A DNA stretch of 14,319 nt, from assembly GCA_003573635.1 (NCBI GenBank), contig QUTJ01031658.1, positions 1 to 14,319 of the forward strand, in the 5' to 3' direction. Below, piece after piece: positions 1 to 7,075 of this stretch; positions within the stretch are counted from its first letter, which is position 1; every line of letters starts with the position of its first letter. The notes beneath the pieces were generated by a model that was not told the DNA's origin, ran no database searches, and saw nothing but the letters and a program-made list of their open reading frames with translations. Origin of the DNA: Goniomonas avonlea (lineage: Eukaryota; Cryptophyceae; Goniomonadida; Goniomonadaceae). A program made the translations under genes and the position numbers.

Positions 1-123
1 GTTGAGCTTCATAAATACAAGAGAAAGGAGGGGTTGTTCGGAAAGGCAGTTGTGTGGGAGACAGGAGGGAAGTTATCTCCTGCGGGGTGGGAGATGAACA
101 GTGGGAGTGTCCCCCACCTGCAG

Positions 124-296
124 AAGGTTGCGATGATGATTTTGTCACAACCTGCATCTACATGAGAGTAGATCAAGTCGAATACGTTGACCAAAAGTCT
201 GCTCCTCTGTACGAGGAGAACCTCGTGCTACTTCAGGATGACACGGACTCCGAGGATGATGAGGAGTCTGCACCCTCTGACTTGGACTCAGACTAG
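124..296 (+). CDS. 3' terminal exon of an acidic-tailed protein, possibly Iwr1-like (partial)
   Basis: The reading frame is open from the left part of the window to a TAG at 294-296. A likely splice acceptor (CCCACCTGCAG) ends at 123, so the exon is drawn from 124; without it the frame could start at an ATG at 54. The peptide has a short aromatic/hydrophobic block (CDDDFVTTCIYMRVDQ), then EYVDQ, and ends in a very acidic tail (DDTDSEDDEESAPSDLDSD). That order, DDxFV then an aromatic block then an acidic Ser/Asp tail, weakly resembles the C-terminal domain of Iwr1/SLC7A6OS, the adaptor for RNA polymerase II nuclear import. The NDYPDE-type ending of that family is absent. A canonical AATAAA lies 41 nt after the stop, which supports a real gene end. 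The family call is tentative; the rest of the gene lies outside the window. Confidence 0.4.
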
Positions 297-336
297 TGGT
301 CTCTCTTTCTCCCTGAGTCCCCCCTCCCTCTCACTG

Positions 337-342
337 AATAAA
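337..342 (+). terminator. AATAAA polyadenylation signal
   Basis: Canonical AATAAA 41 nt downstream of the TAG at 294-296, followed by a T/G-rich stretch (TTTGACGTTGTTTG, from about 350) typical of a cleavage/polyadenylation downstream element. It fits as the 3' end of the acidic-tailed gene. No comparable AATAAA was found just after the other genes, so signal usage in this genome may be loose. Confidence 0.5.
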
Positions 343-464
343 ATTCTCGCTTTGACGTTGTTTGAACTGCAATGCTTGCAATCATGTCTTAATATTTGCA
401 TTGTCTTGAGATAGAAAACTCACAAGACGTTAGACATATCTCTCCCTTTTCTCTCTCTCAACAG

Positions 465-934
465 GGCAATCTACTGCATGCATGACCGAGCTGCACCAGG
501 GGAAGGACCAGCCACGCGGACCAGAAGGAAGCTCACTCAGGCGCCACCGACACCCAAAAAGGACCTGGACCATGACTTGGCACCCACCGCCGGAGCATCA
601 AGCAAGCGTGGGGGACCAGACGAGGGTGGAGCACGGGTACCTAAGGAGCTCGAGCCAAAGAAGGGCCAGCGAGACCGCAAGAGGACGGCACGGAGACACG
701 AAGAAGAGGGAGCCGAGGAGGGCCAAGGGACCAAAAAGGGACCGCCTCCAGGGAGACGACAGTGACGCTGGACACGACGACAGGACGGGGCACAAACGAC
801 GGGAGCTAGAGACCACTATAGAGGCCATTCAAGGCGGGTACGTGACACCTGACTCGAGTGGCAGCTCAGACGAGGACTACAGATTTGGAAGAGACAAAGG
901 AAAGAAGAAGAAACGACGACCAGAAAACCAGTAA
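465..934 (+). CDS. Purine-rich basic ORF behind a strong splice-acceptor-like site; hypothetical
   Basis: A long pyrimidine tract followed by CAACAG ends at 464, a strong 3' splice site by appearance. Behind it one frame stays open to a TAA at 932-934. An internal ATG at 482 would give 150 aa. The translation is rich in Arg, Lys, Gly, Asp and Glu and ends with a Ser/Asp-rich patch (TPDSSGSSDEDYRFG) and a lysine/arginine cluster (KGKKKKRRP), which looks nuclear and disordered. A second frame starting at ATG 478 is open to 765, so the openness may partly reflect GA-rich composition. I found no matching donor: the acidic-tailed gene just upstream has an in-frame stop and poly(A) signal. No family is recognised; it could be a last exon, a transposon-derived ORF, or non-coding. 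Confidence 0.25.
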
Positions 935-972
935 AACCCACCCCGCAGACGCAATCCCCCACCCACCCTGTA

Positions 973-1064
973 CCATATTATTTAATTTTATTTATTTTAT
1001 TTTCTTTTATTTTTATTTTATTTTATTTTATTTTTATTTTATTTTAGTTTAGGTTAGGTTAGGG
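973..1064. repeat. (ATTTT)n low-complexity tract grading into TTAGG-like repeats
   Basis: About 75 nt of nearly pure A/T made of ATTTT and ATTT units (973-1047) pass directly into TTTAG, TTTAGG, TTAGG and TTAGGGG (about 1045-1064). The A/T part is a simple microsatellite. The end part resembles degenerate telomere-type repeats but is only about four units long. No gene is visible in this stretch. Confidence 0.75.
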
Positions 1065-1138
1065 GCCCGTGGTGGGTGCGTGGGGGGGTGGCACATCGGC
1101 TCTGCCAATGTGCCACCTCCCTGCGTTCCCCCACGGGC
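1065..1138. repeat. Imperfect hairpin / inverted repeat, about 31-bp arms
   Basis: The left arm at 1065-1096 and right arm at 1108-1138 are reverse complements with few mismatches: outer ends GCCCGTGG / CCACGGGC and inner ends GGTGGCACAT / ATGTGCCACC pair perfectly, enclosing an 11-nt loop (1097-1107). It sits between the ATTTT tract and the hAT-like fragment, so a foldback or terminal part of a mobile element is possible. An RNA hairpin is the alternative. Confidence 0.6.
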
Positions 1139-1213
1139 GTCTCTTCAAGTTGTATAGCTTATACCACATGTACACCCACACGTGAGGACAAGGGTGCGCG
1201 GACTTCGCCGGGC

Positions 1214-1321
1214 TGTCGAAAGGAGGTCCTGGCGCTTTTTCATGAGCGCTGGACCATGCTGCACCGCCCACAGGATTCCGTTGCGTACATTCTGAACCCC
1301 GAGGTACGAATTTTTGAGTGA
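1214..1321 (+). mobile_element. hAT-type transposase relic (C-terminal fragment)
   Basis: The frame ending with TGA at 1319-1321 encodes RWTMLHRPQDSVAYILNP. In hAT-family transposases the segment before the C-terminal dimerisation region typically reads RW..LH.PLH.AAY.LNP, and the spacing here is the same. Only about 35 residues are recognisable. A further short open stretch (about 1382-1474, VTDFMTVTQSEKIYHDNPE) in another frame could be its frameshifted continuation. No full transposase, terminal inverted repeats or 8-bp target duplication could be assigned, so this is read as a decayed, non-autonomous remnant. Confidence 0.45.
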
Positions 1322-1565
1322 CAAATTGAGTCTCACTGTTTGTGACAGTTTCACAGCCATGACCACGGGTCTTGAAGTTCAGAGGAACTCATGCCAGTGA
1401 CAGATTTTATGACAGTCACCCAGTCTGAGAAGATCTATCACGATAACCCAGAGAGTGCTGCTAGTTGTCTACACATGTCCTGATTTGACAGGGATGACGT
1501 CACCTTAGAATATCGAAAGCCCAATTAAATCAGAGTGCTTGACTCTAGATCATCTGCAAGGAGTC

Positions 1566-1651
1566 CCCGATCGTATCTACGGCAATCCTGGATGGGGAGG
1601 AATTGCTGAGGCTTCATGAAGGCTAAGCCTTAGCTATCTCTAACGATCGGG
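1566..1651. other. Structured element closed by a 9-bp perfect inverted repeat; possible ncRNA or foldback
   Basis: CCCGATCGT (1566-1574) pairs with ACGATCGGG (1643-1651). The 68-nt interior can form two further hairpins: GCAATCC with GGAATTGC (about 1582-1605, one bulge), and AGGCTT with AAGCCT (about 1609-1630), the latter overlapping the small palindrome CTTCATGAAG. Together this is a three-way-junction-like fold of about 86 nt. I could not match it to tRNA, snRNA, SRP or hammerhead cores. It may be RNA or part of the decayed mobile element just upstream. Confidence 0.4.
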
Positions 1652-1997
1652 ATGTTCCCTAAGCTCAAACCGGTTCGACCACACGCGGGTCATGGACTTA
1701 CCAAGCCATCTCTCACCAGCAATTGTGGGTTCTTGAAGTTACGCTCGCTGCGCTTTTTGCCTTAATGCCAGTGTGTACATGTTGTATTTCAACGTTTTGT
1801 CTGCACCCTCCACCCTACTGGAATTATTGCGGAATTGTGTCATGGCTTGCAACATGGTTTTGGATGCACTATTTGAGCGCTCTGTGCAGGTACAAACTTA
1901 ATCAGACGTATGGAATAACCTGCGCTAAATTTATCTCTGTCCGAGCTCCCGGCGTGCCCATGGCTGTGTGACTTTAACACGCCCAATTTTGGTCAGA
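1652..1997. other. Spacer and 3' flank of the NEPRO-like gene; no gene seen
   Basis: No convincing coding region, RNA gene or repeat was found. A short open frame on + (1723-1971) is Cys/Trp-rich without a motif and is judged accidental. The right part must contain the 3' untranslated region of the minus-strand gene ending at 1998; no AATAAA is present on that strand here, only a GATAAA (near 1930). Confidence 0.5.
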
Positions 1998-4479
1998 TCA
2001 CTGAAGCAGAGACTGCCTAAGGGCAGCAAGTTTGCTTTTTCGAGAAGCCTTTGCAGCAGTGGATGATGCAGGTGCTTGCGGACGTGCACTTTCTGCCACA
2101 CCAGTTGTAAACCGAGCCTTCTTCTTCTGCCCACTATCGGGACTGGGAGCCAGTGAAGCTGGTGAGCCCGAGGAACCTTCGGCCCGCATTCGTTTTTTGT
2201 TTCCAGAGCCCTTGCTCCCAGGCCCAGGGTGACCATCAGTTCTGGGTCCTGCGCCCTCACCAGCACCTGGGTGACCGCCAATACTGGCCGCTGCAGCAGC
2301 ACCTCGGCGAGAGTCACCGCCAACCACTTGCTGCTTCTTGTGCGTTGAGAAATCAGCGCCGCCAACCCTCAGTGGTGGGGAGTACACATTAAGCATGCCA
2401 CAGCCGTCAGCCCGAGACGTCTCCGGTAATGGCGCGGCACATGATTGCGCAGAGTCCAAGGCAGTGCCGCACGTGGTCCCCGGGTGCCCTGTGGGCATGA
2501 CCAAGCGTTGTTCTGCTTCACGCTGGGCTTTCTTTTGGAGGCGTCGTTGCTTGCGGTTAATATTTTCAGCAGGTGCCGCCTCTGCCCTCGGCGCCACCGC
2601 AGCGTGCTTGCCTGGGGGACTCTTGTGCCTGGGTGCCCCCAGCAGTTCTGAGAACATCTCAGCAGCAGCGGCTCCCGCTGGGGCTGCCGCAGCGGCAGAT
2701 GCAGCTGAGGCTGGTGCCAGCGCGGAGGGAGGTGCCACCGTTGTTGACACTGCTTTCGCTGACCCCCCCTGCGTCATTGTGAGCTGCGGACAGGGAACGA
2801 CAAATGATCGAGTGCAACACACCTCGAGGAACTTCGACCAAAAGCTCCCCTCACCCTCACGACCCGTTGCAGTGGTAGTGTCATCTTGATCGAACCAACT
2901 CGTGACGGCTGCAGGCGCCTCGGGCACCACACCCGCTGAGTCCACTACGTTCAACGGGACCGCGGGTGCCTCTGGGCCTCCCTCTGGGTCCTCTTCGACC
3001 TCAGCCCCTGACTCGGCCGCGGGCATCTCTGGGGCGCCACCCACCGAGCCTGATTTGCTGGACCGAATGCTGCTTTGATGCAATAAGGTCTGGGCTGGAC
3101 TTTGTTTCTTTGGCTCCGGCTTGTGCGCACGCCCAGAAGGTTGGGAAGGGTTCGGGCGAGCTGCCGATGGCGCTGCGACAGGCATAGCGATTGTCGCGAC
3201 ACTGGACCACATTGAGTTGGCACTCGGCAGCGGACAGTGACCCGCCGTGGATTCAAGAGACTCTGTGTGTTTACGTTAAGGTTGCTGATCGATGTGAGGT
3301 CAAAAACCCTTGCTCGCTCGCTCGCTCTCGCGCGCGCTCACGCACCTCCAAGGTCTTCGTCGTCCCAGCCAACCGCGCCCCCACGTCGTACCGGAGTAGC
3401 AACAGGCACAACCGGTTCATTCATAGCGGCAACAAGCCTTGATGAGCATGGGTGCAGTGCAGGATCAGCAAAAGCTTCCGCCCGCTCCTCGTTGCTTGAG
3501 ACCCGTCGCGTGTGAGGTCTGAGGGCGGTCACCACAAGTACACAATGAGAGCACAAAAACGACTGCTTGAACACTGCATGAGTCAAAGGAGTCTCACCGT
3601 AACAGTGCAAACCAATCGGGCAGTGAGATGGGCCATCCATTCTCCAGATTCCTGTCGGTCGGAGGTTCACAAACATAAGACAGTTCAGGATTCAATACCT
3701 TAACCACTGTGGCGGTACCAAACCTTTTCCCGATAGAGCTGAAGCTAGGGGCACGAGGGGTCTGACTGACACCATGAGTTCGTAAGCTGAGCAAACTTCG
3801 TCGAAGCAACGGCGAACGAACGAATGCAACCGAGCCATCAGGGCCATGCCGGTCAAGGCAAGAGGCATGAAATACGTCTGAGAAAGAAGGCACTGTAAAG
3901 CACTGCAGAAAGTCAAAACGTGTTTAGGCCAGAGAGTTCAACCCACGTGGAGGCAGACTGGGAGCACAATGCGGCCTGGAAAAAAAGGTGAGTGTCGGGT
4001 TATCACCAGCCGAGTGCCCACCTCGTCCATGAGAAACGCTACAACGACAATACGCATCAAACAAAAATTCAAGAGCTCTCGGCTGGGCAAAGCCTGGCCT
4101 GATTTTTCAAACGATAAGGCACGTGCGATCAGCTCCCCAACCCCCGCGACTTGAATACGTCGAAACGCTCGGCACACCTGCGGGATTGAGAACCTCAAAG
4201 TTCGCCCAATACAATCACCTCGGAGAGCTTTTTGAAATGCAAGCTCCTGCGATGCTGACTCCTACTGCGATATAGAACCTTGCCCAGGACTTCCACCTCG
4301 GCCCAAAGATCTGGGCTCTCCAAAGCCAACTGACACTGCTTCATCGCTGAAGCGAGAGGTGCACAAACCCTAAGGTCACGGGCACGCTCAAATGCAAAAA
4401 GCGACTCAGGAGTGTCTGGTTTGGCATCATTGACAACCGCGAACCAAGGCTCGTGAATCTCATCAGAGTCCGCCGCCAT
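1998..4479 (-). CDS. NEPRO: NEPRO/Rmp1 family protein (RNase MRP-associated, rRNA processing), 7 exons
   Basis: Spliced model, exons high to low: 4479-4219, 4177-4022, 3975-3947, 3902-3699, 3651-3598, 3518-3346, 3262-1998; introns of 41, 46, 44, 47, 79 and 83 nt, all GT-AG and phase-consistent, giving 713 aa. The N-terminal 290 residues follow NEPRO/Rmp1: SAMKQCQLAL then LYRSRSQHRRSLHFKKLSE (about 69-87, like the RNA-binding core of yeast Rmp1), then CRAFRRIQVAGVGELIARAL and helical segments LPSRELLNFCLMRIVVVAF and FMPLALTGMALMARLHSF. Human NEPRO and yeast Rmp1 are linked to RNase MRP, which cleaves pre-rRNA in the nucleolus. Residues 293-713 form an Ala/Pro/Ser-rich tail in one exon with basic clusters (INRKQRRLQKKAQREAEQR, GNKKRMRAEG, SGQKKKARFTTG), suiting a nucleolar RNA-binding protein. 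ATG 4479 is preferred; ATG 4566 is an in-frame alternative. The family call rests on pattern memory, without a search. Confidence 0.7.
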
Positions 4480-4657
4480 GCACGCCCAGTTTTCGTCGCT
4501 AACGTTACCGGTACTGTCGACAGTACTAGCTAGTACAGTACTGTATCGAAAACGAAAACTGGACATATAATCTATCAACACAAACACAGAGGTACGGAGC
4601 GGAGCCGCTGTTGGCTTGTGTCGGGTCTGCAAATTGCGCACGAAGGCGGTTTGAGAA
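4480..4657. promoter_or_regulatory. Divergent promoter between NEPRO-like and CDK genes, with palindrome cluster
   Basis: Only 178 bp separate the two start codons, so this must contain both promoters and 5' leaders. From 4501 to 4545 it is built of successive palindromes: AACGTT, ACCGGT, TACTGTCGACAGTA (4512-4525), GTACTAGCTAGTAC (4523-4536) and TACAGTACTGTA (4534-4545). These are flanked by the inverted pair CCAGTTTTCG (4486-4495) and CGAAAACTGG (4553-4562). The arrangement suggests binding sites for dimeric regulators or a cruciform-forming core. No clear TATA box in a typical position was seen; an ATATAA occurs at about 4565. Confidence 0.65.
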
Positions 4658-7021
4658 ATGCCAGCACTGACGTCGGCGCTCAGTTTTCCACCGGAATCTC
4701 GATGTGTGACACGTTTCGAAAAAATCCAGCAAATTGGAGAGGGTACGTATGGACAAGTGTACATGGCCAAGGACAAAGACAGTGGCGAGATCGTTGCCTT
4801 GAAGAAGGTTCGAATGGAAAACGAGAAAGAAGGGGTATGTCATTCAGGTTCTCGCAAGTTCTCATTTTGTTCCTAGTTTCCTGTCACTGCTCTCCGAGAA
4901 GCGAGCATTCTCCTCAATGTCGTTCACCCGCACATTGTGACTCTGAAGGAGGTGGTGGTTGGCACAAAGGTGGAGAGGCAAGTTGCTTTTCAAGCTTCGT
5001 CTCTCAGCTGACTGACCGCCAGTGTATTCCTCGTGTTTGAATACTGCGAGCATGATCTTTCCGGTCTTCTTGATAACGTCGTGACACCATTCACCGAAGC
5101 GGAAACAAAGTGCTTGATGCAACAGATTCTCGGCGCCGTTGCGTATTTGCACGATCGCTGGATCCTACACAGGTACTTGAAATGAGTTTGCGCTGACACA
5201 TCTACTTCTCATTCGCTGCCAGAGACTTGAAGATGTCTAATCTGCTCTTCAATAATCGTGGCATTGTTAAGATCGCTGATTTTGGCCTTGCCCGCGAGTT
5301 TGGGAGTCCTGTAAAACCCTACACAAGCCGAGTTGTTACCTTGTGGTATGTATACCCGTGTTGTGGGCTTATCTGACTGGAACCAAGGTACCGACCTCCC
5401 GAGCTGCTACTCGGCGCCAAGGACTACACTTCTGCGATTGACATGTGGTGCGCAAATTGCTTCCCATTGAAACTACTTCCTCACCTGGCTATACATAGGT
5501 CGGTCGGCTGTATTTTTGGCGAACTTCTTTTGCACGAGCCGTTGCTTCCGGTGAGCTCGCGGCCAAATCAATCCTCGGGGCGCTAATCCTATTTGGCAGG
5601 GGAAAACCGAAGCACAGCAACTGGTGGGATAACTTGATGGTGGAATCCAGTCTCACACACCGCCTACAGAACATGATTTTCAATTTGCTTGGCACCCCCA
5701 CAGACAAAATCTGGTAAGCATGTTGCATTCAAACATTGTGGGCTCTGCGTCTGTCACCGATTGTGTATCATGATCTCCAAACCAACGTGGCTTGCAGGCC
5801 CGGGTTCTCGGACCTGCCAGAGGCACGCCGTGCCAAGTTCATCGTTCAACCGTAAGATCTCGTGGCGCGGTGTTTTTCTCTTCCATGCTTCCCATGATTA
5901 CCGCGCCACACTCACACGTGTGCGCAGATACAACAACCTCAGGCAGAAGTTCAAATCCCTGTCACAGCGAGGCCTTGCTCTCCTCAATCGCCTCCTTGCC
6001 TATCACCCAGAGAAACGGATCTCCGCTCAGGTTCTATCTTTGCCTTGTGTCTGCCTTGATTGATCGGAACCTGTTGCTTGAATATCCTCTCCGCCTAGGT
6101 CCGACGTCGTCTGTTTGAAGCTTCTGAGTGCTTCTGTCTTGGTTGAAAGTCCCCCCCCCCCCCCTCTCCTCTCTCTCTCTCTGCTGAAACCCCTCTGTGT
6201 CTTAAACTTGAACATCCTCTGCCTTTGGTTGCCATGCAATAATCCAGTGATCAAAAATGTAACTGGCTCTGCAGGACGCTCTGGAGCATGCCTACTTTGC
6301 TGTGAGTCAAGTGCAACCTTTGCCATCCTTTGTTGCTTTCTCACCTGTGTTGAGCTTGCTTTTCAACAAATGTGTATGTGAGTGGAATTGTCGCAGGAGC
6401 ACCCTCTGGCAAAGGACCCGAGCATGATGCCAACGTTTCCTGAGATCCACGGCCAGTCTCTCAGGTAATCCTGTGTCCTTCAGATGAGCTGTGGTTGCAG
6501 GACCTTGATTTGTTCGTTTTACCATTTTGCGCAGGGCTAAGAAACACCCTCTGCCGAGCGAGGAGGTTTCCAGGTGCGCCGCTGTTGGTTCCACCCTGGG
6601 CTCTCACCTTGCCCGGGGTTTGTTTCAACGCGTGCGCGCCGTGTGTTTCAACCCGGTTAGAGTCACACTCGCGCACCAGTCACACAGTCACACAAGGTCA
6701 GCACCCTTCACAGTCGCGGCAAGGAAGTGCGTCACCGTGAACCCACCCCACTTGTCGCGCCACGTCCTCCAGTCACACCGCGGGCACCGTGTCACCGTCA
6801 CAAGGCACACCCAGGCACAACGTCACCGTCAAGGCACACCAGGCACAACGTCACCGTCAAGGCACACCAGGTACAACGTCACCGTCAAGGCACACCAGGC
6901 ACCGCGTCGCCCTCAAGGCGCCAGGCGCTGCAACCCACCCACACAGTCCCTTCCGGTTCACAAGAGCTGCTTGCAACTTATGAGAACTGGGCCTCGTGGC
7001 CTTGCAACTTATGAGAACTGA
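4658..7021 (+). CDS. CDK11: PITSLRE-type cyclin-dependent kinase (CDK11/CDK10-like), at least 13 exons
   Basis: Exons: 4658-4834, 4877-4977, 5023-5172, 5223-5345, 5388-5447, 5499-5550, 5600-5623, 5670-5713, 5798-5851, 5928-6030, 6275-6301, 6397-6464, 6535 onward. All phases agree. The protein is a complete Ser/Thr kinase: glycine loop [10 protein letters not shown] (26-35), VALK lysine 49, the cyclin-binding helix as FPVTALRE (60-67), HRD 142-144, DFG 162-164, T-loop VVTLWYRPPE (180-189), then [13 protein letters not shown] and [12 protein letters not shown]. Matches such as [12 protein letters not shown] and GAKDY favour CDK11 over CDK10. CDK11 pairs with cyclin L in transcription and splicing; that role is inferred here. 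It lacks the long N-terminal extension of animal CDK11. Conserved sequence ends at 6573. Reading on gives a stop at 7019-7021 (489 aa); splicing 6574-6713 would give a stop at 7012-7014 (440 aa). It is divergent from the NEPRO-like gene. Confidence 0.93.
4978..5022 (+). other. GC-AG intron in the CDK gene
   Basis: The donor reads AG|GCAAGT, the consensus form of a GC 5' splice site, and the acceptor is CCGCCAG. The 45-nt intron has a CTGAC branch-like motif close to its end. Only this choice joins the flanking exons correctly: it gives [21 protein letters not shown], which fits the kinase family without gap. The nearby GT (4970) leads to an immediate frameshift and stop. Confidence 0.8.
6031..6274 (+). 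other. Long CDK intron with C14 and (CT)n tract
   Basis: This 244-nt intron joins RISAQ to DALEHAYFA in phase 0. It is three to five times longer than most other CDK introns and holds a run of 14 C (6151-6164) followed by CT repeats to about 6182. An internal CCGCCTAG at about 6098 looks like an acceptor, but using the sequence behind it as an exon breaks the phase and the family alignment. Confidence 0.7.
6785..6928 (+). repeat. 28-bp minisatellite at the 3' end of the CDK gene
   Basis: Units begin at 6819, 6847 and 6875 (AACGTCACCGTCAAGGCACA...), with a diverged copy before and another after (from 6903). The three central copies are nearly identical. Because 28 is not a multiple of three, each frame reads a rotating peptide set ([24 protein letters not shown]), and all three plus-strand frames are open. 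Either candidate CDK C-terminus runs through it. Confidence 0.85.
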
Positions 7022-7048
7022 CCCTCGTGACTGCCGTTCTCATAAGTT
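6975..7048. repeat. AACTTATGAGAAC direct and inverted repeats
   Basis: The 13-mer AACTTATGAGAAC occurs at 6975-6987 and 7006-7018, and its exact reverse complement GTTCTCATAAGTT at 7036-7048. The last two form a perfect 13-bp hairpin with a 17-nt loop. The hairpin stem contains the TGA of one possible CDK frame and lies at the stop of the other, so it could be part of the CDK 3' untranslated region and affect 3' end formation. Confidence 0.75.
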
Positions 7049-7075
7049 CTCATGAATGAGATTGCTTTGATCTCG

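Noticed and set aside
1660-1700. tRNA-like T-loop (GGTTCGACC)
   Set aside because: No pairing T-stem, acceptor stem or anticodon arm could be found around it.
1723-1971. 82-aa plus-strand ORF, Cys/Trp-rich with hydrophobic stretches
   Set aside because: No motif, no splice context and no family resemblance; it lies in the 3' flank of a minus-strand gene.
2338-2889. 183-aa plus-strand ORF
   Set aside because: Antisense shadow of the Ala-rich exon 7 of the NEPRO-like gene; composition follows from the opposite strand.
1998-3212. 404-aa Ala/Pro-rich minus-strand ORF as a separate gene
   Set aside because: A phase-matching acceptor at 3262 joins it to upstream exons, so it is better read as the last exon of the NEPRO-like gene.
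4971-5022. GT donor (AAG|GTGGAG) for the second CDK intron
   Set aside because: Joining it to the downstream exon gives a frameshift and quick stop; the GC donor at 4978 preserves frame and alignment.
6099-6141. Possible extra CDK exon after CCGCCTAG in the 244-nt intron
   Set aside because: Its length breaks the phase, and RISAQ joined directly to DALEHAYFA fits the kinase family without gap.
6785-6928. CRISPR-like array
   Set aside because: Units are contiguous 28-bp tandem copies without spacers, in a eukaryotic gene context.
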